A stretch of 64,000 bases of DNA from UBA2185 sp964564625. GTDB taxonomy: Bacteria > Desulfobacterota > Syntrophia > Syntrophales > UBA2185. The notes under the pieces were generated by a model. That model did not search any database, had not been told where the DNA came from, and worked only from the letters and a program-made list of their open reading frames with translations. The DNA is taken from the NCBI GenBank assembly GCA_964564625.1, contig CAZMBE010000006.1:60424-124423 (forward strand). Direction: 5' to 3'. Position 1 is the first letter of the stretch, and every line of letters begins with the position of its first letter. The translations under genes were made by a program, and so were the position numbers. Shown one piece after another: positions 63,190 through 64,000 of the stretch.

Positions 63190-63981
63190 ATGGATTTAGG
63201 ATTGAAGAATAAAGTCGCCCTTGTGGCTGGAGGAAGCATGGGGCTGGGATTGGCCGTGGCGAAGACGCTGTCGAGGGAGGGGGCGCGTGTTGCTATCTGC
63301 GCCCTGGATGATCCGTATCTGCCAAAGGCAAGAGAAGAAATCATAAAAGAAACAGACGGAGAAGTGATCGCCATTCCTGCCGATGTCACGGATGCCGGCC
63401 AGGCAAAAAACTTTGTCAGCAGCGCCTTAAAATATTTCGGGACGCTGGATATCCTCGTCAACAATGCCGGAGGGCCTCCGTCTAAACCTTTTTTTGATAT
63501 CGACGACGACCTTTGGTATTTTGGCTTTCGCCTCAACCTCATGTCCGCTATTCTCATGACCCGTGAAGCTGTTCCTGTAATGAAAGACAAACGTTGGGGG
63601 CGCATCATCAATATGACCTCCATCTCCGTGAAGCAGCCAATCGACGGCCTGATCCTGTCCAACACAATCCGCTCTGGCGTCATAGGATTTGCCAAGAGTT
63701 TGTCCAATGAACTTGCACCCTTCAACATTACGGTAAACAGCGTCTGCCCCTCATATACAATGACTGAACGGGTACGGGAAGTTTCAAAGGCGGTCGCTGC
63801 CAGAGAAGGCACAACCCCGGAGGCGATTGTGAAAAGATGGGAGTCTGAGATTCCCATGGGACGTCTCGGCAAGCCGGAAGAATTAGCAGGTCTGGTGACC
63901 TTTCTGGCATCCGAGATTGCAGGTTTCATCACCGGCGCGGCCATTCAGATCGATGGTGGCTACTATAAGGGGATCATGTAG
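63190..63981 (+). CDS. short-chain dehydrogenase/reductase (FabG-like)
   Basis: A 263-residue SDR with AAGGAGG before the ATG. The nucleotide-binding motif is VAGGSMGLGLAVAKT, with NNAG in DILVNNAGGP. The catalytic Ser lies in INMTSISVKQP, but the usual YxxxK is changed: the block reads GLILSNTIRSGVIGFAKSL, where the Tyr and Lys positions are Asn and Arg-Ser. So the normal catalytic pair appears altered. C-terminal GFITGAAIQIDGGY is typical. It may be an SDR with unusual chemistry or a non-standard substrate. It ends 19 bases before the window end. Confidence 0.85.
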   Translation: MDLGLKNKVALVAGGSMGLGLAVAKTLSREGARVAICALDDPYLPKAREEIIKETDGEVIAIPADVTDAGQAKNFVSSALKYFGTLDILVNNAGGPPSKPFFDIDDDLWYFGFRLNLMSAILMTREAVPVMKDKRWGRIINMTSISVKQPIDGLILSNTIRSGVIGFAKSLSNELAPFNITVNSVCPSYTMTERVREVSKAVAAREGTTPEAIVKRWESEIPMGRLGKPEELAGLVTFLASEIAGFITGAAIQIDGGYYKGIM

Positions 63982-64000
63982 GAAATCAATTCAGTCACAA

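Noticed and set aside
1..64000. CRISPR arrays, insertion sequences and rRNA genes
   Set aside because: No regularly spaced repeats, transposase motifs or rRNA segments were found anywhere in the window.

Overview
The window looks like a chromosomal contig from a strictly anaerobic deltaproteobacterium (Desulfobacterota, possibly a Syntrophia-like lineage). This is inferred from gene content: a short B12-dependent methionine synthase with its reactivation domain in a separate gene, a flavodiiron protein, a NifX/Mrp/DUF134 cluster, acyl-CoA dehydrogenase with CoA-transferase, DUF3047, a sigma-54 ZraPSR-like system, and two genes that read through an in-frame UGA and appear to encode selenoproteins. 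A run of 100 N (48489-48588) marks a scaffold gap.

Layout. 1-6500: the 3' end of dinB, two small lipoproteins, a lipoprotein caspase with a LecA-like domain, a small secreted protein, a large Cys-rich/ricin-lectin secreted protein, an integrase remnant and tRNA-Leu(CAG). The remnant at the tRNA 3' end suggests an old island. 6600-22300: housekeeping genes (ribF, nfi, pyrE, metH, a Nudix hydrolase, the metH reactivation domain, leuD-leuC-leuA). leuA is preceded by a strong promoter, a leucine-rich leader peptide and a terminator, i.e. classical attenuation. Beyond it lies a 1130-residue phosphatase-TPR-SLH-phosphodiesterase fusion. 22400-30000: a divergent phosphoglycerate kinase, a 3-hydroxyisobutyryl-CoA hydrolase-like protein, a cupin, a flavodiiron protein with an FNR/HcpR-like operator, and DUF134, NifX-like and Mrp ATPase genes.

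29800-36000: an AhpD-like protein with a Cys-x-x-Sec motif, ResB and CcsA cytochrome c assembly proteins, a two-gene YeeE/YedE transporter whose first half carries Sec in place of its conserved Cys, and an ArsB/SLC13-type transporter. Both UGA codons are followed at 20-21 nt by a hairpin with GGU at its tip, as expected of a bacterial SECIS. 36200-45100: nifS/nifU-type Fe-S assembly genes, ZraP with a consensus sigma-54 promoter divergent from ZraS/ZraR, and an acyl-CoA dehydrogenase/CoA-transferase pair.

45885-55644 is the most unusual accessory block. Six genes on one strand, each with a strong ribosome binding site, encode a TIR protein, a TIR-like protein with a TPR/TRAF-binding-like region, an unknown protein, a cytosolic astacin-type metalloprotease, a cytosolic clostripain-type protease and a CHAT (caspase-like) protease. 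A broken Thoeris ThsB-like TIR gene sits just upstream. I infer an immune or programmed-death module combining TIR signalling with a protease cascade. It is followed by an alpha-amylase, a membrane-anchored unknown protein and a small secreted Ig-like protein. The end of the window (59400-63981) holds a Dabb protein, a molybdopterin oxidoreductase, an enoyl-CoA hydratase and an SDR dehydrogenase.
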